Source: Episyrphus balteatus (taxonomy: Eukaryota > Arthropoda > Insecta > Diptera > Syrphidae). From it: a DNA stretch of 64,000 nt. The notes under the pieces were generated by a model, which was given only the letters and a program-made list of their open reading frames with translations, was not told the DNA's origin and did not search any database. This document shows, piece after piece, positions 34,712-49,600 of the stretch. Made by a program: the position numbers and the translations under genes. The stretch covers positions 76,508,867 through 76,572,866 of the forward strand of contig NC_079136.1 of assembly GCF_945859705.1 (NCBI RefSeq), given 5' to 3'. How positions within the stretch are numbered: the stretch's first letter is position 1; each line of letters begins with the position of its first letter.

Positions 34712-37374
34712 GCAAGTGTTATATCAATTAATATTATTTATGATTATAAATATTATTTTCAACAAATATTATGGGCACATTTAATAGTAAAATATTCATA
34801 TATTTTTTTTTTCTTTTGAATGTATATTTTTTTTTTTCAAATTTAAAATTTAATAAAGACACAATAATAACACTTATTACATAATTTAATTACTATAAAA
34901 CTAAAAATGAATTAAAGCGAAGAAATTATTAAATAATACTAAATACTTCAGTACACAAATATAAATGCTGACATTTCTCAATTAATGGATTTTTGTTAAG
35001 TACAGCTTTTTTGAAAAACAAAAACTTTCCCGATATATATTTTTGCTAAGAACAAATTGAATATAAAACGTCGAAAATTGTAGGTAAATTCATGTGTTGA
35101 GTTCAGAATTCCTAGCTGAAACTATAGGTTTTTATGTAAAATTAAAAAAAAAAAAAAATGTTTAAAAACTGAATGACAACAAATCAAAGAATTTACTGAC
35201 CCAAAATTTGAAAAAAAAATATTAGTACCTATTGTCTTCTTATCCAATGTATAAAAAAACCTCATTTGCCCTACAAATATATGTAAATCATGCTGTGGGG
35301 AATAGAACTTATTCAATTCATCTTTTTGCAAATCAAGTTCACTTTTTTGAATATTGTAGATAAAATAAAACTTTGATTTCTTGTTACTTGTATGTTTTCT
35401 TTTGTTTATATGTAATGTTATAATTGAAAAGTAGAGTTAAAAAGGGTAAGAGGTATTAATTGATATCTTGAATACCAAATTATGTCTCTATCGAAATAAA
35501 GCTAATTTGTTTACTATTTAAATTTAAATGGTTGACTTATTAAGAACAACAATTAAATCACAGCTATTAATCTTAGACAAAAAAAAACTCGTAACTCCAC
35601 TTTTTTTCAAAAATGACTTTTGAATGCCATTCTTTAGAGATTCGATTTTGCTTCTCTTATGTTGCGCCTGTTATGTCAAAAAAAAAACCAAAGTTTTATT
35701 ATAAATTTATTCAAACCTAGTGACTTACAACCCTCAACCATTCTTGTTTACAAGAATGAAAAGGACCTACAGTTTTACTCTTGGAGTCTTTATTATATTC
35801 CTTTCAAAAAGCAGTACCTAGTCCTACCCTGAAAAAAATGTCTGTAGTAGAGTCTATTTTTGAACTCATAACTCTGGCCCTAATCATTGCGCTACGAGGC
35901 ATAATTTGAGACCTAGAATGTTAAGGAGCTATATTGGGGCCTTGATGGTGTAGGTCTGTTTTTCAGACGAGAGAATAATGCATGATTTTTGGTTCTAATT
36001 TTTTGGTTCTACGGGTCCCGGTTGCCCTCCCCTTACTGCGATCCTAATTCTATGACATATATACACTCGGAAGTACTTTTTTAAGAAAAAGGAGGTCGAA
36101 AAGTTTATAACAAACACCACAGAATTACCATGCAATATAAAATCAATTTAAAAGGGAAAACCTCTTTAAACAAAGAAAAGTCTCAAATAAAAAGAACATT
36201 ATTATATATTATAATATTATATATGATTAATTTTAATTAATTAATTAATGATTTTTTATCTACGGCCGGTAGGAAATATAAACAACAAATAGCCATTAAA
36301 AAATATTTACGAATGAGAAACTAATTTGGCTTATTTTTTGTGTAATTTTGTGTACTTGGGTTTTCATTGCAATAGTAAAAAAAACATACAAATTAAAACA
36401 ACTCTCATAGAAATAAGTGCACTATTTCGACCCGAACAAAAATTTTGAAATAACAACTTCAAAATATCTGTTCACCATAAAAAGCTGTTAAGTAATCTAT
36501 TCAATTTGAACCTAATAAAAAACAATCGAGGAAAAGCTTTTAATAATATCAACACTTATAGCGTTTTTCATTGTAAACCGAAAAAATTGTACATTTTCAT
36601 ATACACCGGAATCATTTGAAAATCATCGATCAATACAGCTGATTCGTGCATTTTGCAATTTTACTTAAACACTTACCTAATAAAATCGTTATACGAGTAA
36701 TATTTTTTTTTTTTTATTATTTCATGATCTTTAAATTAGCTGTTTTTGCTGTCTATATTTTTTTTTTTGGACGGGTTATATTGTGTTTGTTATTTATGAT
36801 GATGATTGGGATTTTGAGATGGTAAACAAACTTCAATTACCTAATATATTATGATTTATGACTGTGTTTAGAATGATTATGGAACTCGAAGCAAATTGTA
36901 TCTGGTAGTGAATTTGACCTTAGGTATTATAAATTTCGCTTGAATTCGCTTCGAAATATGAAAACTGATTTGGAAAGCTATCGTATATGAAAACTCCATC
37001 AATAGTCCATACTGAATTTATGATGAATGAATCTATTTACTGGAGTGCATTTTAATATAAAAAACAATAAGGGCTTTAAATTTCATTATAGGTTAACTGC
37101 GCACATTTTTGATAAATGTTTTGCTTGTTATTATGCTATGAACAAAATTGTTACTTGTCTTGTTTCAAACATTTAAGTATTTTTGTTGATTTAACTTCTG
37201 TTATTATTTCTTTTTTTCTTGTTCTTTTCTTTAATTTGTTGTTTTTTGTTTTGAATTTAAGATCATGTTATTAATTGTTTTGTTTAAAAATATACTACCC
37301 TGTAGTAAAAGTAAAATCAGTTTACTCGTAGATTTATATGTTACTTAAATTATATATATAAATATAAAATAGGC
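32837..37374. other. Convergent intergenic region, no gene seen
   Basis: Very AT-rich with many T-runs and a microsatellite. It separates the converging 3' ends of Mcm8 and Mdm1, and part may be Mdm1 3' UTR. No conserved ORF recognised. Confidence 0.6.
34681..34710. repeat. (AAT)10 microsatellite
   Basis: Ten uninterrupted AAT units. Confidence 0.95.
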
Positions 37375-37616
37375 TTAGACATTGTCTTCCTTGCTACCTC
37401 CCCAGAAGCGGTCGAATCGGTCACGAGCCTTTTCCAAAACATCTGTTGCATTATTACGAACTGATAATCCTGGTGTAGTATCTGATTCAAATGTTGGATC
37501 ATCCAAGCAACGAAGAGTTGAGCCGGACACGGGCTTATCAAAGCGAATGCTTCCTCCTTTACCTCCAGTAGGACTATCTGATGATTTTGGGTCACTAAAA
37601 TCGGCACCTTTCCAAG
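37375..37616 (-). CDS. Mdm1: Mdm1 last coding exon
   Basis: Acceptor taatttag; stop TAA at 37377-37375. Encodes STLRCLDDPTF and the C-terminal LEKARDRFDRFWGGSKEDNV, comparable to the FWG end of MDM1. ORFs in other frames here are shadows. Confidence 0.87.
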
Positions 37617-40600
37617 CTAAATTATAATATTAATAAGAATTACATGTCTTATTTATATTGTATTACTGTCATGTTAGTTACGTACTATCCATTCTGACTT
37701 GTTCTGTTAATTCTGGCGGGGCAGATTGTGGAGCTGGGGGAGGTTTTTCAACTGGCGTTGAAGCCTTGATTTCGCTTTGAGGTCGACTATAATTTTCACC
37801 TGTGAACACAAAAGATAATAAGATAATGAGAAATTGTGTTAAATACGTTGCTTATTATTTTTTCTTCATCGCATTCATTAGTCATAACGTGGACTTATTC
37901 GACACACGGCTATTTTAAAAGCAGTTTATTAAATCGAAAAAAATACAAATTCGCGAAGAAGAAGCTATTGAATTCTGAGAGCCCTCAAGTGTGTCTTTAT
38001 GCATATTCCGTTTGGACCATTACTTTTGGGACCCCCTGTGTATAACAACCAATCGATGTTCGTAAAGCCCCTAAGGTTAGGTTAAAGTGGCCGTCGGGCA
38101 AAACACCCGACTCACCTAGACCCTCATGGTCATGGGTCAAATGTGACACCACAAAAAACTAGCAAGTTTGGAACTCACTATTTGAACCACTCAGAGCTTC
38201 TAATGAATAAAAATAGACTTTTTACGTCTGTTTTCATTATATCACTACTGTCTTCGAACAAGAATTCTCCTAGATGGAGTTAACTTTTCTCAGAGAGAGC
38301 AAGGCAGGTGCAGTCGATTTAAATTCAACAAACACTTTAAACCTTTCAATTCTATACATGGCCATTGGCCATATTTGTTTGGTTGGCAGGAAAGTATAAC
38401 TCTGAGGCAGTTATGAAATAACGATCTGTAGCCAACGATAAAAGAAAATTAATATTTTGCAAAAAGATCATGTAAAAATCGAATCTAATTAAATTTTCAG
38501 AGAAAATAATTTACATACCTTCCTTGACATTTTGCGTTACAGTAAATGTCTTTCCTGTATCTAAGGGGACAGTCCAATTGACCGGATCTGGTGATCTCAT
38601 GATGATCTGCTCAGGCGATTTAACCCTAGTAGGTTCTGGAGGTGATTTAACTATAGGTTCATCTGGAATTTCAGGAGCTGGTTGAGGACTAAAGCTTGAA
38701 ATTGCAATTGGAGCTTCCTTTTCTGCGAGTTCCCCATCATCTAAAAATACATTAAAAATATAAAAAATTTCATTTAATTTATAAGTTAGTTTTTTTAAAA
38801 ACACAACATTTATAGCAAAAAAATCAAATGTCCAAAATAACTTTTTTTTTTGCTTTAAACTCTTTAAACGGGAAGTATTTCATACTCACCTTATAGATTT
38901 TTATATTACCAACAAAAAAAAGTTATGACACATTTTTCGATATGAGCATTCTGTTTCATGATATCGGCCAATCGAAAGTAACGCAGAGGACATTTTGACG
39001 CTTGTTATCCAGTTTATGTCATTGAAGAAGCAATCTTTTTTCTTAAAAATTGCTGAGGCTCATGATAAAGTTTATGTTCTAGAAGTTTCAAAAAGAACTA
39101 ACTAAACGTAGCTAAATTATTCACAGACAAAGACGTTAACGGAGAAGACGAGTACGCGTCTATTCCGTTACCGTTTTTATCTGGGAATAATTTGGCTACG
39201 TTTAAATAGTTTTTCGTGAACAACATTGACTTGATGATGAGCTTTCCCATCATACCAAGTTTTAAGAAAATAGATTGATTCTCCAACGAGATAAACTGGA
39301 TAACAAGCGTCAAAGTATCCTCAAAGTTGAATGGAATGACCGATTCTAAAAAAAATAGAAATATTCTAATAACTTTAGAATTTTAGTTCTAAAAATATCA
39401 TTCTTTTTATATATAAAAACTTGTTTAAAGTCGAAAAAGTATTTTTTGCTATCTGCTCGTGAATGGTATGGTCGCGAAAAAACACTAATTTCACAGTTAA
39501 ATTAATTTACAACAAGAAGTTCTATGACAAATTGTTTCGATACGAGTGATCAATTAAGAGCTATATCGATTTTAAATGTGTCGTAACATTAAAAAAAACA
39601 CCGGTTTTTCAATTCGTTTTTTAACTGATTGCTCGTAAAAAAAAAGGTGTACAAAATACTTTTGCCTGTGAGGCCTGGTACGAAGATCGAGCTAAATTTT
39701 AGCTCCCATACAAATTATTGAAACATTTTAGCCGAGCTAAAATGTATCCCATACAAATTATCGATAACTTTTATGGGAATTTTATCTCGGCTGAAATTTA
39801 GCTCGATCTGCCCACCAGGCTTTAACGTAAGTTTTTTTTCGGAAAGCATTCCATTTCGACTTTTAACGAATTTGTAAAAACAATGACAAAATTTAAAAAT
39901 TGAAGCTATTAGAAAAAACATATTGAAGTTGTGTTTTTTTTTAAATATCAATTAATAAAAAAATTGTGTTAACATTTTTCCAATCCACCCGTTGCAAAGT
40001 TTTATACGAAAGACCTACATATATCTTGAAACTGGTCGCTATCGCAAAACTTAAATGTCACTTTCTGTATGTAATATTAAAATCTATAAGAAGAGTATAA
40101 AAATGTTTTTATTATCTAAAAGCAATAATCCGTTATTTTTCACATTAATTTTATCAGTTATTAATTTATATTTTATTTTAATTTTTTTAAATGTAGTTTT
40201 TAACAAGTACCTATCGTAAAATCTATAGGTTTTTTTTTTGGCAAACTTGTTCGTAACTTTTATCTTAATTAGATATCGTTTTCTTCATAACATAAAATTA
40301 GTAAACATTTAAAACGCATTTTTCGAAGAAAATTGACGTAAAAGCTAAAAATTAACAAGGGCAAGAAAAATAGAATTGCTTTGAAAAAGTAAAATCTGAG
40401 TAATCAAAAAAGATATCAACTTCTAGAATATTTAAAGGCATTTACAAAGAATAACATTTCTACTTAAAACTAAGTCTGACAAAGATTCTTTTTTAACAGA
40501 GTATTATCAGAGAAATTATGGTTAACACGCTTCAAAGTACAATATCAAAATAAGCGTTTTCTTAAATTATCGCTAAGTGAAATCAACTTTGCGGATAGAG

Positions 40601-43600
40601 AGTTACTGTAACAATTTTTTTCTTAAAATATACCTAAGAAGTACCTCTTAAAATTTCATGTTCTAATTTGGTACTTACGGGACACCCTGTATATTGTCTG
40701 GGCTATTAGTATACCTTGTCTACCGTGTATTCGTCACAATCCTGTTCATTTGAGCTAGAAACATGAGTTGTGAAATTATTCTAAAAAATAGGAGTTGAGG
40801 AGTACCAGTTTCCAAATATTAATAGCAAGGTGCCCATGTAGAGTGCACGATGCTTCGTCGGGGTCGGAAAATTCTTCACCGATACCTTTGATACCAAAAA
40901 AGAATCAAAACAAGGTAACATCATCTTTGAAAGAATAACACAGAACTCTAATGTCAACATCAGATGTACCATCTTCCAAAAGTCCGTCCAGCTGCTTGCA
41001 TATGCCGATCATATTGACATAATCGGATGAACACAGCCTGATGTGAATGGCTTTAGTGAGCATCGAAGCAGGAGTGGCGAAAATGGGTTTAACAGGCAAT
41101 GAGGGCAAAAACAAGTATAAGCTGTCCTCAAAAAAGGACACATCGAGGTAGTAAAGAATTTTGTCTACCTAGGCTCAGATATAAACACAAACAACAACAC
41201 CAGCACTGAAATGAAACGAAGGATTAGGTACTCTTGCCAACCGCTGCTACTTTGGTTTGAGAAGTATAATTGACCTTACCATGCCAGTACAGTACTGCTA
41301 TATGGTGCCGAGGCATGGACTTTGATGAAAGCGAATGAAAATACCTTGAATTAGGATTATTTACAGAGAAAAGTCCTTCGAGCAATTACACGGTGTAACA
41401 CCGTAACACTGAGGTATTTTTTATGAAAATCACTATATAGTAAATGGGTATAAATTTGACGAAGCTAGATTTTTTTCAATGGGTGAAGGTAAAAAAAAAC
41501 GTTTTTTGCCCCCAACTCCAGATTTTGGGGGTGTTAGGGACTTTTTAAATACCGTTTCGTAATCAGTGCTACTAGCTCTACAAAACGTGATAGGTCTCCG
41601 CCCGTGTATATATTTTAAAACCTCATTTTTGTAACACCGTGTTATTTGTTCGGTCTGCATTGATAGTGATTGAAGAAGATACAACATTGAACTGTACGGT
41701 ATTTACAAGGATAATAAGTAATAACCTAGCGAACCATAGATGGCTAGGTCATGTGGAGGGTATAGACAACAGTGCACGCGCCGCGCCGCCGCACAGTGGG
41801 ACAAAAGTGGAAAAAACTCATTGGTGTGAAAGCTGGATTTTTTTATATGTTGGAAGTTTTTCTTACAGTAATTGTTGTAGAATCAGGATGTGAAAGCATT
41901 TCTTTCAAAAAAAATTTCTAGACTTAGAAATTTGTATTCAAAGTTGAAAAATTATGAAAACTGATGTAAATACGAGTATTTTTTAAATGGTATAAAATCA
42001 GTTAAATTTTGACTTTTCAAAAAAATTTTTTTTTGTTAATATATTAAAAATAAACAGTTTAACAATATCACACTGAAAATAATAAATTTCGTAAAATTAC
42101 GAAAATCGTTTCATACACTACATTTTTGTTGGCCCAACGAAACTTTCGTTGGCTCAACGAAAATATGTAATTTTTCGTAATATGAAAACCTTCATCAATT
42201 AATGAAAACGTTTCATACACTTTTTCTCCCTTTTTGGTGCCAAAAAATCCAATTCAATGAAAAGATTCATCAATTAACGAAAAATTTCATACTCATTTTA
42301 AAGAATAAAAATAAGAATTTTTTCCTTACTTTATTAAAGTTTTAATTAAGTAACGAAAAAATTCATTAACTTATGAAATTCAACATTAACTAACGAAAAT
42401 CTTCATAAGCTTATGAAAATTCTTCATATACTAATGAAATATTACATTGGCTTATGAAAAAATACATCAGTTAACGAAAAAAATCGTTGCCTTACAAAAA
42501 AAAACGTAGACTTGGGTGCATTTCTGTTTTAATGATTAAAAATTGAATCTTGCTTTATATAGTTCACATTAGGTTTTTGTTTAAAAATCTATGTAAGCTG
42601 AGCTGAATATAAAAAATATTTGCGTATTGACAAGGTGTCTCACGATAAGTCGGACTCATCAGTTGACTTAAGTGAGCTCCACCGGGTCGAAACGCCAAAT
42701 TTTGGTTTGGACTATATTAAATTAATAATTTAACAAGTCCAATAAAAAAATACAATTAATACAACGAAAAGTTTCGTTAGCTAACAAATATTTTTTCGTA
42801 ATTTAATAAAAATGTTCATTAAATTTACGAAAAAATTCGTTAGCTAACGAAAGTTCTTTCATAAATTAATCAAAAAATACATTGACTAACGAAAAATATC
42901 ACCGTGGTTAATTAAATTTTACGTTAATCGATGAAAAATTTCGTAAAGTGATGTAAAAATTCATTAACTCTCGATCAAAAATTTTTATGAAAAATTTCAT
43001 TAAAATACTACAGTTTTCGTTGATTGATGAAGTTCTTCATTAACGTATGAAAGCCAATTCGTTGAGCCAATTAAATTTTTCATCGGCTGAAAATTAATTA
43101 AATTTTCGTTGGCTCAACGAATTTTTTCGTTGTATTTACGTAAGGATTTGGTTCAGTGCAGTTACAAGTTTAGCGGAAAAAAAATTTTTCGATTTTTTAT
43201 TTTAAGAATACAGTAAAACCCGGATAAGTGCCTCTCGCTTAAGTGCCTAATCCGCATAAGTACCTTTGTTTTTTTAGAACCAAAATTTTAAGGATTTTTT
43301 CATATAAAATTCATCTTTTAAGTACCTTTCGCTTAACTGCCTTCCCCGCTTAATTGCCTGGCTTTTCAAATACTTATAGTTGAATTTACTTGCAAAAAAT
43401 TCTTTTAAGTACACATTTGAAACAAGTTTGAACTGTAAGAAAAACTTCGTTTCCTAAACCGCTTTAAATTCAAAAATTCTACTAAAGGTAGAAATTAACT
43501 AGTTAGCTATTTTGAACTTTCAAAGTAATTTTGTTTTGTGAAGATTATGTTTTTAGTAATCAAACATATTTTTTTTTTTTAATATTTAATAAATATAGAG

Positions 43601-46600
43601 ATAAGTGCCTATGAGCACTTAACCGGGTTCTTGTAAGTACCTTACCCGCTTTAGTGCCTGTCAAAATAGTGCATTTAAGGTGAGGTACTTATCCGGGTTT
43701 TACTGTACTTATAATTTTCCGGAATTTTGAGTTCAAAAATTGTTTTAACTACTTCCTCTGTTTGCCTCTGTGGGCGGACTCATATCACATGATAGTGTTG
43801 AATCTCAGCAACATTTGGCACTAAAAATCTCATCCTAGTTCGTCCTAATAAACTTTTTAGAGCAATTTGAAGCTAAGCAAATGTGAAAAACGTATTTTAT
43901 AAAAAAGCAGATTATAATAAAAAATGGAAATATTTTTTTAAAAATCATATGTTTTAATATGTTTTTTGATCCGATGAATTCAAATCTGACGTTAGTTTGA
44001 AAATACCTACATATTAAAAAAAAAATCGAAAAATACATAAATGGACGGCTTTCAACGTTTTGTGCAATTTATTTAAACTTTTCTGGGGTTTACGAATATA
44101 AGATTCACAGCCGTTTGCTGAATCGAAACTTAAGCATTTATGTTCTAAATAAACTCTTATGTAGCAGTTTACGCAGAGGATAAAGTAGAGAATAGGAGCT
44201 TATGTTCAACTTAAATTATTTAAGTTTCGTTTCAGCAAATGGCCCTCAGAGCACAAAAAAACTAAAATAAAGATATGACTAAAATTAAAACCTACAAATT
44301 GTTTCTTAATTTTTTTCCTAAGTCTTAAACAATAACACTGTGATAGTTCGATTTTGCAACAGAAGCGAGACACATTTATTCTAGTTAATTCGAGTATGCT
44401 GAATTCAGTGGTGGCAACCGTTTTGAAAGTTTGGCTCAAGTTTTCGAGATATTTCGAAAATAAAATCTAAGGTCGGGACTATTAAAATACTGATAATTTC
44501 GAATAATTAAGTTTTTTTAAGCAGTTTTTAGTTTAGAGAAAAGCTATTCCTGTATAAAGCTATATGTTTAACACTATTCCAACCTAGATTGTGATGTTTC
44601 GGTCGCTTACAAACATTTTATAAACAAAAACTTCACTTTTTCATGTTTTTTTCATTTTGTTGACTTTCAAAGCCTTTAATATGGAGGCAATTTGAGTTTA
44701 ACATTGATTCGGGATATTTTATATTATTTAAATAGCATATTATTCCAAAAATGAATAAAATACTGCAAATCTGAAAAAGTTCACTAGTGAAAATCAGCCT
44801 ACTAAGCTACGGAAATGTATCAAAACCTGAACTTAAGATTAAATTAAGATAGTTTTTGGATTTTCAGCTTAAGCTTAAGATATATCAGAAAATAAATTAA
44901 TGAGTTAAACAGTTTTTGGAAAAACAAAAAACGTTCTTATATACTTACATCATGTCGGGATAAAAGCAGTCAAAATAACGTTTTTTCCCTTTTATAACTG
45001 TAATATTTAAAAAAAAAAGGAAGCCAAATATATATGTATGGCTTCGGATTCGAGTTCAGCACCCCTTTCACCTTCAGAAAAGTATATTTTGGTTCATGTG
45101 GCAAAAAAAAAGTTTAATTTTGCTTACCAGTGTTATTTAATACATTTCCGTAGCTTAATAGACTAATTTTCACTAGTGAACTTTTTCAGGTTTGCAGTAT
45201 TTTATTCATTTTTGGAATGATATGCTATTTAAATAATATAAAATATCCCGAATCAATGTTAAACTCAAATTGCCTCCATATTAAAGGCTTTGAAAGTCAA
45301 CAAAATAAAAAAAAACATGAAAAAGTGAAGTTTTTGTTTATAAAATGTTTGTAAGCGACCGAAACATAACAATCTAGGTTGGAATAGTGTTAAACATATA
45401 GCTATATACAGGAATAGCTTTTCTCTAAACTAAAAACTGTTTAAAAAAACTTAATTATTCGAAATTATCAGTATTTTAATAGTCCCGACCTAAGATTTTA
45501 TTTTCGAAATTTCTCGAAAACTTGAGCCAAACTTTCAAAACGGTTGCCACTACTGAATTCAGCATACTCGAATTAACTAGAATCGATGTGTCTCCGCTTT
45601 GTTGCAAAAAAAAAGTTCTAAAAACTATCACAGTGTAATTAATCTTGCAAGAACATCTTATTTTGGTTCCCTTGCTTTTAATAATCTTGCCTGAAAATTT
45701 CATTAAAATCGGTTCAGTGGTTAAGGTTTATTTGAGTTTTTTTCCAGTTCCCCATACAACGTGAATAACGGTTTCTATTAGAACTATTTTCCTTCTTTCA
45801 AGACCTGTTTAAATCTTTTTGATATCTTTTTTATTTCCCGAGATATCTTAAAATGTAGTAAGTTAGTTCGGCTTCGTATATTATAAAGGAGATAATGACG
45901 GTATAATTTATATGGTAGATATACCATGCCAAACAACTCAAGATATCTCAGGCAGTAAAAAAGATATCGAAAAGATTTAAACAGGTCTTGAAAGAAGGAA
46001 ATCAGTTATTATATAAACCGTTACTAAATATGTTCAGACAATTTTACTTATATAATAGAATAAGGTCCGAAATAGTCAAGAAAAAACTTTTTTTGCATTT
46101 TCTAACGGTAATATTTCAAGAACAGGAACTGATTAATTTTATATGACTTCGGATTCGAGTTCAAAACATCAAAACCTTTAGAAAAGTATGTTTTGGTTAC
46201 TGCAATTCACGTTGTCTTCGTTAAATTTCATACAAAAGTACTAGTTTTCGACTTTTTTCAACTTAGTCAGTGGGCGGTGTTAACTAGTGTTGATTTATCT
46301 TTTTATTTCCTATTATTCCTGAAAATTTCATCAAAAACGGTCCAGTAGTTTAGATTTTACGGAGTTTTTTCCACTCTACCATACAAGGTTCCCCACTGTG
46401 CGCCGGTCCGAAAAGTATTCGACTCCAACTCAGAGGGTGACGGACGCAAGTGGAAGGGGACCTCAATCAACTTCGCGAAACTGGAAGCAGCTAAATAAGG
46501 ATAGAGCGAGCTGGAGAAGCTTGTTGATTGAGGGCCAAATCCACAAGCCTTATGGCGGTTTTCACCCTAAGTTAGTAAGTAAAACACTACGTATTCGGCT

Positions 46601-49600
46601 AATACACACAAACTTTTTGAAATCAGGATGGAACAGCAATTTTAGAACATCAATTAAGCATAGGCAATTACAAACTGTTAGAATAGACAACTAAGAAGAA
46701 AAAAAAAAAACGTTTTTTTTGCATTAATAAAGTTTATTGCAAAATGGAACATAATTGGGAAATTGGTTGTAATGAGAAAAAACTTGTTCAACCAATTCCT
46801 TAATTTATTTTACTTCCTTCTAAAAATAGAGAACATAGAAGAAATTCTAAGTTAAAAAATGCGACACTAATAAAAAATCACAATGCACGTTTCAATAACA
46901 ATTCTTGACAACCATTCAAGTGATGATTAAAGAAACTTTGTTAGCAGACAACACAATTCAAGTCAAAAATAATATTTATATACATATTATATTATTTCTG
47001 TATTAACTACTTTTGTTAAATACTATGTTACAATGTATAATTTAATAAAAATAAAAAAAATGTATGTTAAATGAAAATGAGTAGGTACTTAATGTTTTGG
47101 CTTCATTTGCTATTATAAACTTCTATAAATAAAAAAAAAACATACCAGCAATTAATTTTTTTGAATTTAAATTTAATTTAATTTAAGTGCAGCTTTTTAT
47201 TTTTGTTGACTACTTTCAGAAAAAAATATAACTTTACTCCAAAGTCAACAATAATATAGCAAAATAATACTTTGAAAGACAAAGGAATTAAACATTTATT
47301 TTGCTTATAACCTTAACACTTTTTTTTTGTTGTAACAAATCAAGTTTATAATATTTGAGCTATAATTTCTTTTTATTTCGATGATAAGTTATATAAATAA
47401 CTGCAGAAGTATTCAAACATAGTAAGGTATAGAAAAAAAAAAACATCAGTTTCGACTTTCTTTTTGTATAAAATCAAACTGCTGTTCTCCCATTATTTTT
47501 ATTCAAATATAAATAAAAAAAATATAGTTTAGTTTGACTATTCTTAAAGCCGTTCTAAAACAACAAAAATTACAAAATTAAAAAAAAAATAAAATTTTCG
47601 ATTGGTAAATCTTAGAACTGTCCGGAACTTCTCGATTCGGAATGCCAAACGAACAAATTTTAATGATTTTTTGACTCTGAAGTTTGAACATAGTCGAATG
47701 TTTTATTTGAATTAATATCAACTAAACATACGAAAAACATGTGACACGTATTAATTAGAAAAAAAAAACATAATTTATTGATTTTTAAAATTATTTTTTT
47801 TAAATTAGTTATTTTCTTTTTCATTTTGTAAGCGATCGTTCGGATTTCCCAGCTGTTAAATTCAGTGTTTAAATAAGAATTTACTTGCGTTATGTTAGAA
47901 CTTCGTTCAGATTCGACGATTTGTTTAGTGACGATATATTTTCTATAGGTGATGATTGTGAGAGGTGGGGTGGGAGAGGAAAATATTTTCCATCTTTTCT
48001 TCTTTCCTCGTTTTCCTCTCCAGTTTTGTGAGTGCTGGGGGGAGAGGGGACAACCGCTATGTAGACTGTAGAGAGAGAGACTTTCTTTCAGCTTAGGTGG
48101 TATATTAGATAATATTAGATACTCCCTGGTCTTTACCTACTGTGATTTCGAATTCTTCAGTGACTCCAGGGGCCTATTTTCTAGCTTACTACAATGTTTA
48201 CATCAGCTACATCAACGACTTTAAACATTAATTGCGGCGACCTGTTGGACTTCCCGAAACATTTTTTTGAACATTTGCACTATATAAACCATAACAAATA
48301 TTTCCTGAAATTTCAATCGGACAATTGGCTTTTGAGGTTGCTGATATGCTGATGTAGTAAATGTAGCTGATGTAGTTGATATAGTAGCTCTGAAACAGGG
48401 CCCAGCTAGACTTCTTACTTAAGTCAGCATTCTATCATACATCTTCCATAACAAAAGGGACAAAACTAAAATTCACTTTTAATTTTAAGACTCCCAAATC
48501 TAAGTATGAAAGTATTTCTGGAACCATAAAGAGAGAATGTAGATGCAGTAGCTACAATGTACATTATGCTAATTTGAAAAAAAAAAATAACAAACCATAT
48601 AAAATTTAAGTGTTTTTTTTTTTAAAGTGGCAATGGCAGACGCGGAAAACGTTTCCTTAAAGGAGAATTTAGAAAAAATTGCATTGCAAAAGAGTTGAAG
48701 AAAAACACTTTTTTAGTTTACCGGATGGACAAAGGAAATGACCTTATCGAGCAAGGAGATTCCGAACTCCCAAAATTGTATATAAATGAATAGTCCGCAT
48801 GTCCGGCGGCCAGGAAAGGAGAAAATTTCAGACAATATGTGCATGCCGATCTTTAGATTTAGATTTTTTTTTTAGCAAACCAAAACACACTATACAGTGT
48901 ATACACACAAATTGTCAAACAAGCCAATTGTTATGTTACTGGAAATTTTTTCAAAATAATGTCTAAAAGTCCATTGCAAAAAAGGACCAGTGGCACTGCA
49001 ACGGGAAGAATTGTGAAAAAAATAAACTAGAAAAAATGGATGGAAAAGCAGTGACATTTTCTTGTATCCTTGAGTTTGTAATTGCGATCAAGGGCAGTTC
49101 TCTGTGTCGCAGATGCTGTCTGAGAACCATAACGCATGCACAATACTTCATTGGCTAGCAACATGTCATCGGCTAGGGGCCCCGTCCCCGATACCAACCG
49201 TAGTTGTTTGTGACTTCTCAGAAGCCCTGCTCATAGCTGTCATAAGAGCGTTAAAACGAAAGTTTCGAAAATAATCCTCCATATTATGCGCATTTTATAA
49301 AAATGTACGTGAGGTTACTCAAAGATGAAAATTGAAGCGTTAGAATATTTTTACAGCTGATATTGGCACAAAACAAGGAAAATTTTGATATTGTTGCACA
49401 ATTTTGTATGGTTTGACATAATTTGGTGAGCAAACAGAATGCGAGGAGTAGAAAATGTTGATGCAAGGTTTTGCAGGAACATTTTCGTTTATCAGCTTGA
49501 TAAATGTACCTAGAGTTTAATGATGAAACGGGCTTAGAGGCCTACTCTTTGCCTCGTATGGCGAAAAGGATACTGGGAGACATGTGTTACTCTCCGATGT

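Larger units (their letters stand above)
41792..46400. mobile_element. 4.6-kb composite insertion with CACAGTGGG ends
   Basis: Inverted ends CACAGTGGG, with gtggaaaaaactc shared slightly inside, and cgccg directly outside both ends (41787-41791, 46401-46405). It splits a LINE frame. It holds, in order, the periodic repeat block, a pogo-like MITE, a 1.3-kb palindrome and repeated sequence related to 22345-23440. It is either one old large element loaded with insertions or several insertions sharing a site. Confidence 0.65.
40880..46580 (+). pseudogene. LINE reverse transcriptase relic split by later insertions
   Basis: Readable pieces in order: FQKSVQLLAYADHIDIIG (RT core; catalytic YADD altered to YADH, about 40995), NFVYLGSDINT (about 41159), VLLYGAEAWTLMKANE (about 41297), HRWLGHVEGIDNSA (about 41729), then after a 4.6-kb interruption KVFDSNSEGDGRKWKG at about 46410. 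This matches the order in RTE/CR1-like insect LINEs. Stops and frameshifts are frequent. Insertions at about 41398-41640 and 41792-46400 divide it. Confidence 0.82.

Noticed and set aside
40781..41141. Minus-strand ORFs over the LINE relic
   Set aside because: They are antisense to readable plus-strand reverse transcriptase motifs.
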